Assembly: GCA_946886075.1 (NCBI GenBank)
Contig: CAMPHR010000025.1
Location: 1-44,091, forward strand
Origin: an uncultured Novosphingobium sp.
GTDB taxonomy: Bacteria; Pseudomonadota; Alphaproteobacteria; Sphingomonadales; Sphingomonadaceae
Direction of reading: 5' to 3'
DNA length: 44,091 nucleotides
The position numbers and the translations under genes are program-made. The notes beneath the pieces are model-generated. The model did not search any database and was not told the origin of the DNA. It saw only the letters and a list, made by a program, of their open reading frames with translations. Positions 16,683 to 28,419 of this stretch are shown here, in pieces. Each line of letters starts with the position of its first letter. Within the stretch, counting starts at the first letter, position 1.

Positions 16683-18796
16683 TATCGTGTCATCGCCCAG
16701 GTTGCGGCCGCGGCGAGGCCGATCAGCATCACCAGCGCGTATGTGTAGAGGTAGCCGGACTGAAGCCGACGGGTGACTTTATTGCCCTGCACGACCAGTG
16801 CGGCGAGGCCATTAGGCCCGAAGCGATCGATGAAGCCCACGTCACCGAACTTCCAGAAGAAGCGGCCGATGGCAAAGGCAGGCTTGACGAACAGGAAGTG
16901 ATACAGCTCATCAAAATACCATTTGTTGAGCAGGAACTGGTACAGAACTCCGAACTCCGCCACGAAACGGCGCGGCCAGTCGGTATTCTTGATGTAGCTG
17001 AGCCACGCGATGACGAAGCCGGTCAGCATCACCGCGAAGGGCGCAAATTTGACCCAGGTCGGCACTTCATGCGCTGCGTGCATCAGGTGACTGTCGAACG
17101 CCAAAGCGCCCTTCCAGAACTCGATGCCGCCTTCGGCTCCAATGAACTGGTCATGGAAGACAAAGCCCGCGAACACCGCGCCAAGGCTCAGCACCACCAG
17201 CGGGACTAGCATGACCCACGGGCTCTCATGCGGATGATAGCCACCCGTGCCGCCATGCAGGGCGTGAGCGTCGGCTTCGTGGCCATGCGGATCGTGCCCG
17301 GCGTTTTCCTGCGCCGGAGCATTGGCATGCTCGCTGCCATGACCGTGCGTCGCATGATCGTCATGCGCGGTTTCTTCGTCCGGCGACTCATGATGGCCAT
17401 GGATCGCATGCTGGATATGCTCGGAAGCGGCCCAACGCGGCTTGCCGAAGAAGGTCAGGAACACCAGGCGCCAGCTATAGAAGCTGGTGAGCAGCGCCGC
17501 GAAAACACCCACCAGGAACGCGCCGGTGCCATAGCCGCCAGCGGCGAAGGCCGACTCCAGGATCGCGTCCTTCGAATAGAAGCCTGCGAAGCCATAGCCG
17601 ATGAGCGGCAGGCCCACGCCGGTGATGGCGAGCGTGCCCAGCGTCATCGTCCAGAAGGTGATCGGGATCTCCTTCCGCAATGCGCCATAATAACGCATGT
17701 CCTGCTCATGGTGCATCGCATGGATGACCGAGCCCGCGCCGAGGAACAGCAGCGCCTTGAAGAAAGCGTGCGTAAAGAGGTGGAACATCGCCGCACCATA
17801 AGCGCCGACGCCCGCCGCGAAGAACATGTAGCCGAGCTGCGAACAGGTCGAATAGGCGATAACGCGCTTGATGTCGTTCTGCACCGTACCCACCGTCGCC
17901 GCGAACAGACAGGTGGCCGCGCCGATAAAGGTGACGAAGCTCAGCGCTGTCGGCGACACTTCGAACATCGGCGACAGGCGGCACACCATGAACACGCCTG
18001 CGGTCACCATGGTCGCCGCATGGATCAGCGCCGACACCGGGGTCGGGCCTTCCATCGCATCCGGCAGCCAGGTGTGGAGGCCAAGCTGCGCCGACTTGCC
18101 CATCGCGCCGACAAACAGCAGCAGGCACAGCACGGTCATCGTGTCGAAGCGGTGGCCCAGGAACCCGATCGTCGAACCGGCCATGGAGGGCGCAGCCTCC
18201 AAGATCTCCGGGATCGAGATGGTGTTGAACACCAGATAGGTGCCGAAAATGCCGAGCATGAAGCCCAAGTCGCCGACGCGGTTGACGACGAACGCCTTGA
18301 TCGCGGCGGCGTTGGCGGAGGGCTTACGGAACCAGAAACCGATCAGCAGATAGGACGCGAGGCCAACGCCTTCCCAGCCGAAGAACATCTGCAGCAGATT
18401 GTTCGCCGTCACCAGCATCAGCATCGCGAAGGTGAAGAGCGACAGATAGGCGAAGAAGCGCGGCTGATCCGGCTCCTCCTCCATATAGCCCCAGCTGTAG
18501 AGATGGACCAGGCTCGACACGCTGGTGATGACCACCAGCATGACCGCTGTCATTGCATCGACACGCAGCGCCCATTGTGCATCAAAGCTGCCCGACTGAA
18601 TCCAGGTGAAGGCAGGCGCCACATAGGGTTCGGCATGGCCGGTCAGGAAGCTGATGAAGATCGGCCAGCTTAGCGCACAGCTGACGAAGAGCGCCCCGGT
18701 AGTGATGATCTTCGCGGGCAGCTTGCCCAGCGCCTTGTTGCCAAGACCGGCGATGACAGCCGCGATGAGCGGAAGAAGGACGATAAGCTGGATCAT
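16682..18796 (-). CDS. nuoL: NADH-quinone oxidoreductase subunit L
   Basis: 704 residues, the distal antiporter-like subunit that also carries the long lateral helix near its C terminus. Motifs include [56 protein letters not shown], and [18 protein letters not shown]. Between about residues 460 and 525 lies a hydrophilic loop packed with His, Asp and Glu (for example [13 protein letters not shown]). This interrupts the membrane region and makes the protein longer than E. coli NuoL (about 613). Such a loop could bind divalent metals; that is inference. It starts six bases after nuoK. Confidence 0.95.
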   Translation of the reverse strand: MIQLIVLLPLIAAVIAGLGNKALGKLPAKIITTGALFVSCALSWPIFISFLTGHAEPYVAPAFTWIQSGSFDAQWALRVDAMTAVMLVVITSVSSLVHLYSWGYMEEEPDQPRFFAYLSLFTFAMLMLVTANNLLQMFFGWEGVGLASYLLIGFWFRKPSANAAAIKAFVVNRVGDLGFMLGIFGTYLVFNTISIPEILEAAPSMAGSTIGFLGHRFDTMTVLCLLLFVGAMGKSAQLGLHTWLPDAMEGPTPVSALIHAATMVTAGVFMVCRLSPMFEVSPTALSFVTFIGAATCLFAATVGTVQNDIKRVIAYSTCSQLGYMFFAAGVGAYGAAMFHLFTHAFFKALLFLGAGSVIHAMHHEQDMRYYGALRKEIPITFWTMTLGTLAITGVGLPLIGYGFAGFYSKDAILESAFAAGGYGTGAFLVGVFAALLTSFYSWRLVFLTFFGKPRWAASEHIQHAIHGHHESPDEETAHDDHATHGHGSEHANAPAQENAGHDPHGHEADAHALHGGTGGYHPHESPWVMLVPLVVLSLGAVFAGFVFHDQFIGAEGGIEFWKGALAFDSHLMHAAHEVPTWVKFAPFAVMLTGFVIAWLSYIKNTDWPRRFVAEFGVLYQFLLNKWYFDELYHFLFVKPAFAIGRFFWKFGDVGFIDRFGPNGLAALVVQGNKVTRRLQSGYLYTYALVMLIGLAAAATWAMTR

Positions 18797-18802
18797 CGAG
18801 CT

Positions 18803-19108
18803 TTAGCCCTTCATCCGGTTGACATCATCGACGGCAATGGTGCCGCGACCACGGAAATAAATGACGAGGATGGCCAGGCCGATGGCCGCCTCACCCGCCG
18901 CGACGGTCAGCACGAACATGCTGAACACCTGTCCCACCAGATCGCCCAGAAAGGCGCTGAAGGCGACGAGGTTGATGTTCACGCTCAGCAGGATCAGTTC
19001 GATCGCCATCAGGATGATGATGACATTCTTGCGATTGATGAAGATGCCGAGCACCCCCATCACGAACAGGATCGCGCTGACGACAAGATAGTGCTGAAGA
19101 CCGATCAC
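18803..19108 (-). CDS. nuoK: NADH-quinone oxidoreductase subunit K
   Basis: 101 residues and three transmembrane helices. The conserved glutamates are in [19 protein letters not shown] and [14 protein letters not shown]. Length is standard. The start is GTG at 19108, overlapping the nuoJ stop as GTGA. It belongs to the membrane arm (MrpC-like) of complex I. Confidence 0.95.
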   Translation of the reverse strand: MIGLQHYLVVSAILFVMGVLGIFINRKNVIIILMAIELILLSVNINLVAFSAFLGDLVGQVFSMFVLTVAAGEAAIGLAILVIYFRGRGTIAVDDVNRMKG

Positions 19109-19716
19109 AGCTCCACCCCCTGCCCCACTGGCTGATTGACATTGCGCACGGCGTCCTGCGGACGGCGGCGGTTCTGACGGGTGATGTTCTGGCCCTTTAC
19201 GCCGCCGCGTGCACGATGGGTCAGCACGATCGCGCCGATCATGGCTACCAGCAGCACGATGCCTGCCGCTTCGAACAGGAAGATGTAACGCGTATAAAGC
19301 AGAGTTCCGATCGCCTGTATGTTCGACATTTCCGGGTTCACCGGCGCCGCGCGCTGCGCCAGTTCGATCGGCCCAGCGCTCCAGATGCCGATACCCAGAA
19401 CGATCTCCGCCAGCAGAACCAGCGCGATCAGCATGCCAAAGGGCAGATAGTCGACGAAACCGGCCCGCAATTCCGCGAAGTCGATGTCAAGCATCATCAC
19501 GACGAAAAGGAACAAGACGGCGACCGCGCCCACATAAACGATGACGAGCAGCATCGCGATGAACTCGGCGCCGAGCAGCACCATCAGCCCCGCCGCGTTG
19601 AAGAACGCCAAGATCAGCCACAGCACCGAATGAACCGGGTTGCGCGACAGGATCGTCAGCGCGCCGCTGCACACCACCAATGTGGCGAACAGGTAAAAGG
19701 CAAGCACATGAATCAC
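19105..19716 (-). CDS. nuoJ: NADH-quinone oxidoreductase subunit J
   Basis: 203 residues, five transmembrane helices and a basic C-terminal tail ([18 protein letters not shown]). Family marks are the [19 protein letters not shown] helix and [20 protein letters not shown], including the pi-bulge helix. The start is GTG at 19716; 33 bases separate it from nuoI, the widest gap within this part of the operon. The stop overlaps the nuoK start. Confidence 0.93.
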   Translation of the reverse strand: MIHVLAFYLFATLVVCSGALTILSRNPVHSVLWLILAFFNAAGLMVLLGAEFIAMLLVIVYVGAVAVLFLFVVMMLDIDFAELRAGFVDYLPFGMLIALVLLAEIVLGIGIWSAGPIELAQRAAPVNPEMSNIQAIGTLLYTRYIFLFEAAGIVLLVAMIGAIVLTHRARGGVKGQNITRQNRRRPQDAVRNVNQPVGQGVEL

Positions 19717-19749
19717 AGGATCATATATCCTCTTCGATCGGGTCGCGGC

Positions 19750-20235
19750 TTAACGATAGGGGGCATCGGCGGCAAGGTTCGCGGCGAGCGCGCGTTCCCA
19801 TTTGTCGCCATTTTCAAGGAGCTTCGCCTTGTCGTAGATAAGTTCTTCGCGGGTTTCGGTCGAAAACTCGAAATTCGGCCCCTCGACGATCGCATCCACC
19901 GGGCAAGCTTCCTGGCAGAAGCCGCAATAGATGCACTTCGTCATGTCGATGTCGTAGCGCGTCGTACGGCGGCTGCCATCGTCGCGGGGCTGCGCCTCGA
20001 TGGTGATCGCCTGCGCCGGGCACACCGCCTCGCACAGCTTGCATGCGATGCAGCGTTCTTCCCCATTGGGATAGCGGCGCAGCGCATGCTCCCCCCGGAA
20101 CCGCGGGGAAATCGGGTTCTTCTCATAGGGATAGTTGATCGTCGCCTTGGGCTTGAAAAAATACTTCAAGGTCAGGGCGTGCGCCTTCACAAACTCCCAG
20201 AGCGTGAAGGATTTGACATAATAGCCGAGGCTCAT
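19750..20235 (-). CDS. nuoI: NADH-quinone oxidoreductase subunit I
   Basis: 161 residues, ferredoxin-like subunit carrying two [4Fe-4S] clusters (N6a, N6b) next to the quinone site. The two motifs are [16 protein letters not shown] and [16 protein letters not shown]. The N terminus has an amphipathic helix and [17 protein letters not shown]. The ATG overlaps the nuoH stop (ATGA). It is complete and standard in length. Confidence 0.96.
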   Translation of the reverse strand: MSLGYYVKSFTLWEFVKAHALTLKYFFKPKATINYPYEKNPISPRFRGEHALRRYPNGEERCIACKLCEAVCPAQAITIEAQPRDDGSRRTTRYDIDMTKCIYCGFCQEACPVDAIVEGPNFEFSTETREELIYDKAKLLENGDKWERALAANLAADAPYR

Positions 20236-21281
20236 TGAGCGCCTCCGTAGCGCGTAAACATCAGGAAGCCCGATACCAGGAAGACGAAGAAGAGCGACAC
20301 CGGCAGGAACACTTTCCAGCCCAGCCGCATCAGCTGGTCATAGCGGTAACGGGGCACCGTCGCCTTCACCCAGGAGAAGACGAAGAAGAAGAACAGGATC
20401 TTGGCGAAAAGCCATATGATCCCGGGTACATAGTAAAGCGGCGCCCAGTCGATCGGCGGCAGATATCCGCCCCAGAAGAGAATAGCGTTAAGCGCGCACA
20501 TCAGAATGACGTTCGCATATTCGCCGAGCCAGTAGAGCGCGAACGACATGGACGAATATTCGGTCTGGTAGCCCGCGACCAGTTCGCTTTCCGCTTCGGT
20601 CAGGTCGAACGGCGCTCGACCGGTTTCCGCCATGGCCGACACCAGGAACATGATCGACATCGGGAAGAGCAGCGGGTTGAACGCATGACCGTTGATGAAG
20701 CCATAATAGCCGCGCTGGCTCTCCACGATCGCCGTCAGGTTGAAGCTTCCCGCCCACAGCACGACGCAGACCAGGATGAAGCCGATCGAGACTTCATAGC
20801 TGATCATCTGCGCGCTGGCGCGAATGGCCGAGTAGAAGGGATATTTGGAGTTCGACGCCCAGCCCGCCAGCACGATGCCGTACACGCCGAGCGAACTGAT
20901 CGCGAGGATGTAGAGCAAGCCCACATTGATGTTCGCCAGCACCACGCCCACCTGGAACGGGATCACCGCCCAGGCGATCAGTGCCACGGTGAAGGTGATG
21001 ATCGGCGCGATCAGGAAGAGCGCACGGTTAGCGGCCGAAGGAATGATGGTTTCCTGCAGGAACACCTTGGCGCCGTCGGCGAAGGACTGAAGCAGCCCGA
21101 AGGGTCCGACGACGTTGGGACCACGGCGCAGGGCCATGGCCGCCCAAATCTTGCGATCGGCATAGATGATCATGGCCACTGCCAGCATCAACGGCAGGGC
21201 AATCACCAATATGCCGATCACCGTGGACAGCAGCCACGCTCCGTTGAAGGGAAGCCCCCAATTTTGAAAGAAAGCGGTCAC
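20232..21281 (-). CDS. nuoH: NADH-quinone oxidoreductase subunit H
   Basis: 349 residues, eight-helix membrane subunit that forms much of the quinone chamber. Motifs include [63 protein letters not shown], and [18 protein letters not shown]. The open frame extends 16 codons further upstream into nuoG. I prefer GTG at 21281 because it overlaps the nuoG stop as GTGA, as at other junctions of this operon, and because the extension is not family-like. Confidence 0.94.
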   Translation of the reverse strand: MTAFFQNWGLPFNGAWLLSTVIGILVIALPLMLAVAMIIYADRKIWAAMALRRGPNVVGPFGLLQSFADGAKVFLQETIIPSAANRALFLIAPIITFTVALIAWAVIPFQVGVVLANINVGLLYILAISSLGVYGIVLAGWASNSKYPFYSAIRASAQMISYEVSIGFILVCVVLWAGSFNLTAIVESQRGYYGFINGHAFNPLLFPMSIMFLVSAMAETGRAPFDLTEAESELVAGYQTEYSSMSFALYWLGEYANVILMCALNAILFWGGYLPPIDWAPLYYVPGIIWLFAKILFFFFVFSWVKATVPRYRYDQLMRLGWKVFLPVSLFFVFLVSGFLMFTRYGGAQ

Positions 21282-23284
21282 TCTGCGGCCTCCGCGAAGC
21301 TTGTCCCATGGATCAGCTCGGCCGAGCATTGCTGCATCGTCGGGCTGGCGCGGCAGATGGCGTTGGTCAGGTAGAAATCCTTGATCGGCGAACCGAACTC
21401 CCCGCTCGCCCCGGTGGGCAGCGATGGCACGGACCAGCCATAATCGGCGAGACCTTCGCCCCCAAGCGCCGGAACCGCCTTGGACATCTCCGCCCGCAAT
21501 GCGTCGAAGCTGTCGAACGGCAGCGTCGCGCCCAGCACTTCGGAAAGCGCGCGCAGGATCGACCAGTCCTCGCGCGCATCGCCCGGCGCGAACACGGCCT
21601 TTTCACCGCGCTGCACCCGGCCCTCCAGGTTGACATAGGTGCCCGCCTTCTCGGCATAGCTGGCGCCAGGCAGGATGACGTCCGCCGCATGCGCGCCCTT
21701 GTCGCCATGGTGGCCGACATAGACCTTGAAGCTGTCGTCGAATGCCGAATAATCGGCCTCGTCCGCACCGAGAGAGAAGAGCAGTTTCGGCTTGGCCGCA
21801 GCCACGGCCTTGATCCCGCCCGTGGTCGCATAGCCCAGCATCAGACCGCCCATGCGCGCCGCCGCGAAGTGCAGCACGTTATAGCCGTTCCAACCATCCT
21901 TGATCAGGCCCAGCGTCTCGACCAGCGCCAGCGTATCGCCATGCGCACCATCCTTGGCCAGCACGCCGCCGCCGACGATCATCGCCGGACGCGCCGCCCT
22001 GCCGAATGCCTCGACCACAGCTTCCGGAAGCTTCGCCAGCAGCGACGCATCATTGCCCAGCCATTCGACCTTGTAGGTCAGATCGACCTGCGGCCCGAGC
22101 GCAAAGACCTTCGCGCCCTTCTTGATCGCCTTGCGGATGCGCGTGTTCACCAGCGGCGCTTCCCAACGCAGGTTGGTGCCGACCAGCAGGATCACGTCCG
22201 CCGTCTCAATGCCATTCAGCGTCGTGTTGAAGTTGACCGCCGACAGGCTCGACACGTCATAAGCCAAGCCCGTCTGACGCCCTTCGAGCATTGTGCCGCC
22301 CAGCTTTTCGACGAGCAGCTTGCCCGCGAACATCGTCTCGCAATCGAGCAGGTCGCCCGCCAGCGCCGCAACCGACCCGCCATGCTGGACGGCGGCGATC
22401 GCCTTGAACGCCTCTTCCCACGTGGCGGGAACCAGCTTGCCATCCTTGCGCACGAAGGGCTTGTCGAGCCGCTTGCGCACCAGGCCATCGACATTGTGCC
22501 GGGTCTTGTCGCTCGCCCACTCTTCATTCACGTCATCGTTGATGCGCGGCACGGCGCGGAGCACCTGACGGCCACGACTATCGAGACGAATGTTGGTGCC
22601 GACCGCATCCATCACGTCGATCGCCGGGGTCTTGCGCAGCTCCCAGGGACGCGCTTCGAAGGCGTAGGGCTTCGACGTCAGCGCGCCGACGGGGCAAAGA
22701 TCGACCACATTGCCCGACAGCTCGCTCTTGGCGGCATGTTCGAGATAAGTGGTGATCTGCATATTCTCGCCGCGATAGATGGCGCCGATTTCCGGCACGC
22801 CCGCGACTTCCTCGGCAAAGCGCACACAGCGGGTGCACTGGATGCAGCGGGTCATGACCGTCTTGACGATCGGACCCATATATTTCTCGGTGACGGCGCG
22901 CTTATTCTCTTCGAACCGGCTGCCTCCACGGCCATAGGCCACCGACTGGTCCTGAAGGTCGCACTCGCCGCCCTGATCGCAGATCGGGCAATCGAGCGGA
23001 TGGTTGATGAGGAGGAACTCCATCACCCCTTCGCGCGCCTTCTTGACCATCTCGGTCTGCGTGAAGATTTCCTGATTGTCCGCAGCGGGCAGCGCGCACG
23101 ACGCTTGCGGCTTGGGCGGCCCGGGCTTCACCTCGACCAAGCACATGCGGCAATTGCCCGCGATGCTCAGGCGCTCATGATAGCAGAAGCGCGGAATTTC
23201 CTTCCCCGCCATCTCGCACGCCTGCAGGACCGTCGCGCCCGCTGGGACTTCGAGTTCTACGCCGTCTACTTTGACCTTGGGCAT
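21278..23284 (-). CDS. nuoG: NADH-quinone oxidoreductase subunit G
   Basis: 668 residues. The N-terminal plant-ferredoxin-like [2Fe-2S] domain has its cysteines in [19 protein letters not shown]. The His-Cys3 cluster N5 region includes [18 protein letters not shown], followed by the [4Fe-4S] motif [13 protein letters not shown] and [20 protein letters not shown]. The rest is a molybdopterin-oxidoreductase-like domain that lacks cofactor function in this family. Length matches the short alphaproteobacterial/mitochondrial form, not the longer enterobacterial one. It starts just after nuoF with one base between the stop and the ATG codon edge region. Confidence 0.95.
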   Translation of the reverse strand: MPKVKVDGVELEVPAGATVLQACEMAGKEIPRFCYHERLSIAGNCRMCLVEVKPGPPKPQASCALPAADNQEIFTQTEMVKKAREGVMEFLLINHPLDCPICDQGGECDLQDQSVAYGRGGSRFEENKRAVTEKYMGPIVKTVMTRCIQCTRCVRFAEEVAGVPEIGAIYRGENMQITTYLEHAAKSELSGNVVDLCPVGALTSKPYAFEARPWELRKTPAIDVMDAVGTNIRLDSRGRQVLRAVPRINDDVNEEWASDKTRHNVDGLVRKRLDKPFVRKDGKLVPATWEEAFKAIAAVQHGGSVAALAGDLLDCETMFAGKLLVEKLGGTMLEGRQTGLAYDVSSLSAVNFNTTLNGIETADVILLVGTNLRWEAPLVNTRIRKAIKKGAKVFALGPQVDLTYKVEWLGNDASLLAKLPEAVVEAFGRAARPAMIVGGGVLAKDGAHGDTLALVETLGLIKDGWNGYNVLHFAAARMGGLMLGYATTGGIKAVAAAKPKLLFSLGADEADYSAFDDSFKVYVGHHGDKGAHAADVILPGASYAEKAGTYVNLEGRVQRGEKAVFAPGDAREDWSILRALSEVLGATLPFDSFDALRAEMSKAVPALGGEGLADYGWSVPSLPTGASGEFGSPIKDFYLTNAICRASPTMQQCSAELIHGTSFAEAAE

Positions 23285-23286
23285 GA

Positions 23287-24603
23287 TTACTCCGCTGCCT
23301 CCATGACGGGGGCGCCACCCTTATTCTCGTTGATCCGCCGCTCGATCTCGGGACGGAAATGCCGGATCAGGCCCTGGATCGGCCAGGCCGCCGCGTCGCC
23401 GAGCGCGCAGATGGTGTGACCTTCGACCTGCTTGGTCACCTGCTGAAGCATATCGATCTCGCCGATATCGGCCTCGCCCGAGCGCAGCCGTTCCATCACG
23501 CGCCACATCCAGCCGGTGCCCTCACGGCAGGGCGTGCACTGGCCGCAGCTCTCATGCTTGTAGAAATAGCTAAGGCGGCTGATCGCGCGGACGATGTCGG
23601 TCGATTTATCCATGACGATGACCGCCGCCGTGCCGAGACCAGAGCCCACTGCCTTGAGGCCATCAAAGTCCATAGGCGCATCCATGATCTGCGAAGCGGG
23701 AACCAGCGGCACGGACGAACCGCCCGGGATCACCGCGAGCAAATTGTCCCAACCACCGCGAATGCCGCCGCAATGCCGGTCGATCAGTTCCTTGAAGCTG
23801 ATGCCCATCGATTCCTCGACGACGCAGGGCTTGTTCACATGGCCGCTGATCTGGAACAGCTTCGTGCCCTTGTTCCCTTCGCGGCCGAAGCTGGAGAACC
23901 ATTCGGACCCACGGCGCAGGATCGTCGGCGAAACCGCGATCGATTCCACATTATTGACCGTGGTCGGGCAGCCATAAAGCCCCGCGCCAGCCGGGAAAGG
24001 CGGCTTCAGGCGCGGCTGGCCTTTCTTCCCCTCCAGGCTCTCTATCTGCGCGGTTTCCTCGCCGCAGATATAGGCGCCCGCGCCGCGATGGACGAAAACA
24101 TCGAAATCATAACCCGACCCGCATGCGTTCTTGCCAAGGAAGCCCTTTTCATAGGCCTGCTCGACGGCGGCGAAGAGCACCTTCGCCTCATAAATGAACT
24201 CGCCGCGAATATAGACATAGGCGGCACGCGCCCGCATCGCGAAACCGGCAATCAACGCGCCTTCGATCAGCTTGTGCGGATCGTGGCGGATGATCTCGCG
24301 GTCCTTGCACGAACCCGGCTCGGACTCGTCCGCGTTAATAACCAGGAAGCTTGGACGGCCATCCTTGCTTTCCTTGGGCATGAAGCTCCACTTCATGCCG
24401 GTCGGGAAGCCAGCGCCACCACGGCCGCGCAGGCCGGACGCCTTGATGCGCTCGATAATCTCGTCCTGACCGATCTCCAGCAGCGCTTTGGTATTATCCC
24501 AATCGCCGCGCTTCATCGCCGCGTCGATGCCCCAGTCCTGGAAGCCATAGACGTTGGTGAAGATGCGGTCCTTGTCGGAAAGGGGTGCGATGACGTCGCT
24601 CAT
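23287..24603 (-). CDS. nuoF: NADH-quinone oxidoreductase subunit F
   Basis: 438 residues from ATG 24603; this ATG overlaps the nuoE stop (ATGA), while the frame's further upstream codons lie inside nuoE. It binds FMN and NADH and carries cluster N3. Motifs are [18 protein letters not shown] (NADH/FMN), [38 protein letters not shown], and the cluster cysteines in [17 protein letters not shown] plus the later C of [13 protein letters not shown]. Confidence 0.96.
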   Translation of the reverse strand: MSDVIAPLSDKDRIFTNVYGFQDWGIDAAMKRGDWDNTKALLEIGQDEIIERIKASGLRGRGGAGFPTGMKWSFMPKESKDGRPSFLVINADESEPGSCKDREIIRHDPHKLIEGALIAGFAMRARAAYVYIRGEFIYEAKVLFAAVEQAYEKGFLGKNACGSGYDFDVFVHRGAGAYICGEETAQIESLEGKKGQPRLKPPFPAGAGLYGCPTTVNNVESIAVSPTILRRGSEWFSSFGREGNKGTKLFQISGHVNKPCVVEESMGISFKELIDRHCGGIRGGWDNLLAVIPGGSSVPLVPASQIMDAPMDFDGLKAVGSGLGTAAVIVMDKSTDIVRAISRLSYFYKHESCGQCTPCREGTGWMWRVMERLRSGEADIGEIDMLQQVTKQVEGHTICALGDAAAWPIQGLIRHFRPEIERRINENKGGAPVMEAAE

Positions 24604-25283
24604 GCCTGCGCTCCCACATTCCACTGGCCGCGATAATCGTGATTTTCCGAAACCATCTCCTTGAGCGTGGTCGGTCCACCTTCCGGCGCGCTTGTCTGAC
24701 GGTCAATCTGCGGCCCGATCTTGGGCTGCTTGCCAGCGGCAAGATCGTCGAGGATCGCGCTCATGCTGTCATAGGTCAGGTCTTCGAAATTATCGTCGTT
24801 GATCTGAACCATCGGCGCGTTGGCACAGGCGCCCAGGCACTCGACTTCGGTCAGCGTGAACAGGCCGTCCGGCGTCGTCCCGCCCTTGACCAGACCCTTG
24901 TTCTTGCAGGCCGAAAAGACATCGTCAGACCCGCGCAGCATGCACGGCGTCGTGCCGCAGACCTGCACATGGTAGCGGCCAACCGGCGCGAGGTTGTACA
25001 TGGTGTAGAAGGTCGCGACCTCGTAAACCCGCATGTACGGCATATCGAGCTGGTCAGCGATATATTCCATCACCGGCACGGGCAGCCAGCCCTGGGTCTG
25101 CGTTTCCGCACCAACCTGGCGCTGGGCAAGGTCGAGCAGCGGCATCACAGCCGATTGCTGACGGCCAGCGGGATAACGCGCGATAACCTTCTTCGCCTGC
25201 TCGGCATTGTCAGCCGTCCACGCGAAATTGCCCCAGCGGGCGCGCGTTTCCGCTTCGTCAGGGATATGAACTGCGTCAGCCAT
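24600..25283 (-). CDS. nuoE: NADH-quinone oxidoreductase subunit E
   Basis: 227 residues, thioredoxin-like [2Fe-2S] subunit (cluster N1a). The four cysteines lie in [10 protein letters not shown] and [12 protein letters not shown]. The N-terminal helical part contains [22 protein letters not shown]-terminal extension of about 45 residues (after [12 protein letters not shown]) is polar and probably flexible, as in mitochondrial/alphaproteobacterial homologues. Its ATG overlaps the nuoD stop by one base. Confidence 0.95.
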   Translation of the reverse strand: MADAVHIPDEAETRARWGNFAWTADNAEQAKKVIARYPAGRQQSAVMPLLDLAQRQVGAETQTQGWLPVPVMEYIADQLDMPYMRVYEVATFYTMYNLAPVGRYHVQVCGTTPCMLRGSDDVFSACKNKGLVKGGTTPDGLFTLTEVECLGACANAPMVQINDDNFEDLTYDSMSAILDDLAAGKQPKIGPQIDRQTSAPEGGPTTLKEMVSENHDYRGQWNVGAQA

Positions 25284-26518
25284 TAGCGGTCACATTCTCC
25301 GAACACGATGTCCATCGCGCCAAGGACGGCGGTGGTGTCGGCCAGCATGTGGCCCTTCATCATGAAATCCATCGCCTGCAAGTGCGAAAAAGCCGTCGGG
25401 CGGATCTTGCAGCGATAGGGCGAATTGGTCCCATCGCTCACCAGATAGACGCCAAACTCGCCCTTGGGGCTTTCGGTCGCCGCATAGACTTCACCCGCCG
25501 GAACGTGGAAGCCTTCAGTGTACAGCTTGAAATGATGGATCAGCGCTTCCATCGAGCGCTTCATCTCGCCCCGGCGCGGCGGCGCGACCTTGCGGTCAAG
25601 CGAGAGTACCGGACCTTCCGGCATCTCATTAAGGCACTGCTTCATGATGCGCGCAGATTGGCGGACTTCCTCGACGCGGACCATGAAGCGGTCGTAGCAG
25701 TCGAAATTGGTGCCGACCGGAATGTCGAAGTCCATGCGGTCATAGACGTCATAGGGCTGCGACTTGCGCAAATCCCATGCGATGCCCGAACCACGCAGCA
25801 TGGGTCCAGAAAAGCCCCATTTCAGCGCATCTTCCTTGCTCACCACGGCGATATCGACGTTACGCTGCTTGAAGATGCGATTGTCCGCAACGAGGCTGAT
25901 GGCGTCTTCGAACAAGCGCGGCAGGCGCGTGTCGAGCCAGTCGGCGATGTCTGTCAGCAGCTTCAGCGGCACATCCTGATGGACGCCGCCCGGCCGGAAA
26001 TAAGCCGCATGCATGCGCGCGCCCGAAGCCCGCTCATAGAAATTCATGCAGTCTTCGCGCAGTTCGAACAGCCACAGGTTCGGCGTCATCGCGCCGACGT
26101 CCATGACATGGCTGCCAAGGTTCAGCATGTGGTTCTTGATGCGTGTCAGTTCCGCGAAGAACACGCGCAGATATTGCGCGCGGAGCGGCACTTCCAGGTT
26201 CAGCAGCTTCTCGACCGCCAGCACATAGCTGTGCTCCATCCCCATGGGCGAGCAATAGTCGAGCCGGTCGAAATAGGGCAGCGCCTGAAGATAGGTCTTA
26301 TATTCGATCAGCTTTTCGGTGCCGCGATGGAGCAGGCCGACATGCGGATCGCAACGCTCCACGATCTCGCCGTCCAACTCCATGACAAGGCGCAACACGC
26401 CGTGCGCCGCGGGATGCTGCGGACCGAAGTTGATCGTGTAGTTCTGAATCTCTGTATCGCCCAGCGTCGGATCGGCCGCGCTGGTCTGATGTTCAAGTTC
26501 TTCGAGATAGGTGGACAT
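25283..26518 (-). CDS. nuoD: NADH-quinone oxidoreductase subunit D
   Basis: 411 residues, the 49-kDa type subunit related to the large subunit of NiFe hydrogenases, lining the quinone site. Motifs are [22 protein letters not shown] with the quinone-site His, [30 protein letters not shown], and the C-terminal VFGECDR. nuoC and nuoD are separate genes here. The ATG overlaps the nuoC stop (TGATG). Confidence 0.96.
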   Translation of the reverse strand: MSTYLEELEHQTSAADPTLGDTEIQNYTINFGPQHPAAHGVLRLVMELDGEIVERCDPHVGLLHRGTEKLIEYKTYLQALPYFDRLDYCSPMGMEHSYVLAVEKLLNLEVPLRAQYLRVFFAELTRIKNHMLNLGSHVMDVGAMTPNLWLFELREDCMNFYERASGARMHAAYFRPGGVHQDVPLKLLTDIADWLDTRLPRLFEDAISLVADNRIFKQRNVDIAVVSKEDALKWGFSGPMLRGSGIAWDLRKSQPYDVYDRMDFDIPVGTNFDCYDRFMVRVEEVRQSARIMKQCLNEMPEGPVLSLDRKVAPPRRGEMKRSMEALIHHFKLYTEGFHVPAGEVYAATESPKGEFGVYLVSDGTNSPYRCKIRPTAFSHLQAMDFMMKGHMLADTTAVLGAMDIVFGECDR

Positions 26519-27372
26519 CAGGCCCCGTCCTCCGACTTAGAAGCATCCTCCGGCTTCGCAGCGCCTTTGCCTTCGTCGGTATGATGTTCAGGCTGCACGG
26601 GTGCATTGGGGGACTTTTCATGCCCCTTGCTGTTGGCGGGTTCACCCGCACCGGTTTGCTCGGACTTTTCCGTGACCTTGGGCGTCGCGCCAGCGGGCTC
26701 ACCCTTCGGCGCGGCAGGAGGAGGCGGCGGAGCAGCTACCGGCGAAGGCGCTCCCGGCGCCTGCGGAGCCTTCTCGTCGCCCGGCAGCACATATTGCGCG
26801 CCTTCCCACGGGCTCATGAAGTCGAACTGACGGAAATCCTGGGCCAGCTGCACCGGCTTGTAGACGACGCGCTTGTCCTCTTCGCTGTACCACATCTCGA
26901 CATAGCCGGTCAGCGGGAAGTCCTTGCGCAGCGGATGGCCCTTGAAACCATAGTCGGTCAGGATGCGGCGCAGGTCGGCATTGCCTTCGAAGATCACGCC
27001 ATACATGTCGAACACCTCACGCTCGAGCCAGCCTGCGACAGGCCAGATGTGCGTGACAGTGGGAACCGGTTGATCCTCGTCGGTCGTGACCTTGACGCGA
27101 ATGCGGTGGTTCTTCGTGACCGACAACAGATGGTAGCAGACCTCGAACCGCTCGGCCCGTTCGGGATAATCGACGCCCGCGATCTCCATCAGCTGCTGAT
27201 ATTCGCCCTGGACGCGGAGCAGATCCAGCGCTTCGGCCAGTCGCTCGCGCACGACGGTGAAGCTCAGCTCATCGGCATGATCGACCGCTTCGATCAGCAT
27301 CGGGCCGAGCAGCCCGGCAATCTTGTCCGCGAGCCCGTCCGGGTTCACGATCTTCGGTGCAGAATGACCCAT
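26518..27372 (-). CDS. nuoC: NADH-quinone oxidoreductase subunit C with long disordered tail
   Basis: 284 residues from ATG 27372. The conserved 30-kDa domain occupies residues 1-195 ([56 protein letters not shown]). It is followed by about 85 residues rich in Pro, Ala, Glu and Lys with a run of prolines, almost certainly disordered. Homologues without the tail are about 200 residues. A TTG at 27384 would add four residues and overlap nuoB by 11 bases; the ATG lies one base after the nuoB TGA and seems more likely. The frame of the tail is intact and its codon use is GC-rich like the rest. Confidence 0.93.
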   Translation of the reverse strand: MGHSAPKIVNPDGLADKIAGLLGPMLIEAVDHADELSFTVVRERLAEALDLLRVQGEYQQLMEIAGVDYPERAERFEVCYHLLSVTKNHRIRVKVTTDEDQPVPTVTHIWPVAGWLEREVFDMYGVIFEGNADLRRILTDYGFKGHPLRKDFPLTGYVEMWYSEEDKRVVYKPVQLAQDFRQFDFMSPWEGAQYVLPGDEKAPQAPGAPSPVAAPPPPPAAPKGEPAGATPKVTEKSEQTGAGEPANSKGHEKSPNAPVQPEHHTDEGKGAAKPEDASKSEDGA

Positions 27373-27373
27373 A

Positions 27374-27928
27374 TCAGCGCTCAATCGTCCCGATCCGGCG
27401 GATTTTCCGCTGCAACTGCATCACGCCATACAGCAGCGCTTCGGCAGTCGGCGGGCAACCCGGCACATAGATATCGACCGGCACGATCCGGTCACAGCCG
27501 CGCACAACCGAATAGCTATAATGATAATAGCCGCCGCCATTGGCGCAGCTGCCCATCGAAATCACATATTTCGGGTTGGACATCTGGTCGTAAACCTTGC
27601 GCAACGCCGGAGCCATCTTGTTGCACAGCGTTCCCGCGACGATCATGACGTCCGACTGGCGCGGAGAAGCGCGCGGCGCGGCGCCGAAGCGTTCCATGTC
27701 GTAACGCGGCATGTTGACGTGGATCATTTCCACCGCGCAGCAGGCGAGGCCAAAGGTCATCCACCACAGCGAACCGGTGCGAGCCCATTGGAACAGTTCC
27801 TCGGTCGACGTGACGAGGAAGCCCTTGTCGCTGACTTCGCTGTTCAGCGCGTTGAAGAAATTCTGGTCGGGCTGCGTTCCCGCCGGCGGCAAGGTGCCGG
27901 GGACGGGACGGTCAAGTTCTACTCCCAA
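27374..27928 (-). CDS. nuoB: NADH-quinone oxidoreductase subunit B
   Basis: 184 residues from TTG 27928. It carries cluster N2, the last iron-sulfur cluster before quinone, with cysteines in [34 protein letters not shown] and [14 protein letters not shown]. The start choice rests on AAGGGAG seven bases before the TTG, giving [11 protein letters not shown], a usual NuoB opening. A GTG at 27949 is in frame but has no ribosome-binding site and overlaps nuoA by 31 bases. The TTG itself lies just before the nuoA stop codon. Confidence 0.93.
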   Translation of the reverse strand: MGVELDRPVPGTLPPAGTQPDQNFFNALNSEVSDKGFLVTSTEELFQWARTGSLWWMTFGLACCAVEMIHVNMPRYDMERFGAAPRASPRQSDVMIVAGTLCNKMAPALRKVYDQMSNPKYVISMGSCANGGGYYHYSYSVVRGCDRIVPVDIYVPGCPPTAEALLYGVMQLQRKIRRIGTIER

Positions 27929-28293
27929 TCGAGGGCTCCCTTCTTCCACGCATAAACGAGGCCCAGCACCAGCTCCGCTATGAAGATCATCATCGTCGCC
28001 CAGCCGGCCCAGCCGATCTGGTCAAGGCTGACCGCCCAGGGATAAAGAAACGCCGCTTCCAGATCGAAGATGATGAACAGGATCGCGACGAGGTAGAAGC
28101 GCACGTCGAACTGGCTGCGCGGTTCCTCGAACGCCGGGAACCCGCATTCATATTCGGACAGCTTCGCCGGATCAGGCTGATGCGCGCCCGTCAGGTGGCC
28201 GACGATCATCGGCAGGAACACGAATGCCCCGGAAAGCAGCAAGGCGATCCCGAGAAAGATAAGGATCGGCAGATATTGGGCTAGATCGACCAA
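27919..28293 (-). CDS. nuoA: NADH-quinone oxidoreductase subunit A
   Basis: 124 residues, three transmembrane helices. Family marks are [21 protein letters not shown] (the surface loop near the quinone site, with its conserved Cys) and [18 protein letters not shown]. The start is TTG at 28293 with an AGGGGA run four to five bases upstream; no ATG or GTG is nearby in frame. It is the first gene of the nuo operon; its promoter should lie in 28294-28419, but I cannot pick boxes with confidence. Confidence 0.94.
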   Translation of the reverse strand: MVDLAQYLPILIFLGIALLLSGAFVFLPMIVGHLTGAHQPDPAKLSEYECGFPAFEEPRSQFDVRFYLVAILFIIFDLEAAFLYPWAVSLDQIGWAGWATMMIFIAELVLGLVYAWKKGALDWE

Positions 28294-28419
28294 CGGAGTC
28301 CCCTGGGCGAAAATGACTATGGGCGCGCTTTAGGCCTGCCGCATAAGCGAAGCAAGGCCCGGAGACGTGAGAATGATTCGCAAAAGTTTACTTCTTGTAC
28401 GCAGAAACAAATGCCTGCC

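Noticed and set aside
17228..18673. 481-codon plus-strand frame opposite nuoL
   Set aside because: Antisense shadow; low-complexity basic composition and no ribosome-binding or family evidence.
21308..23419. 703-codon open frame on the plus strand opposite nuoG
   Set aside because: Shadow of nuoG, with the same Arg/His/Asp-rich composition and no recognisable motif; the nuoG frame holds all cluster cysteines.
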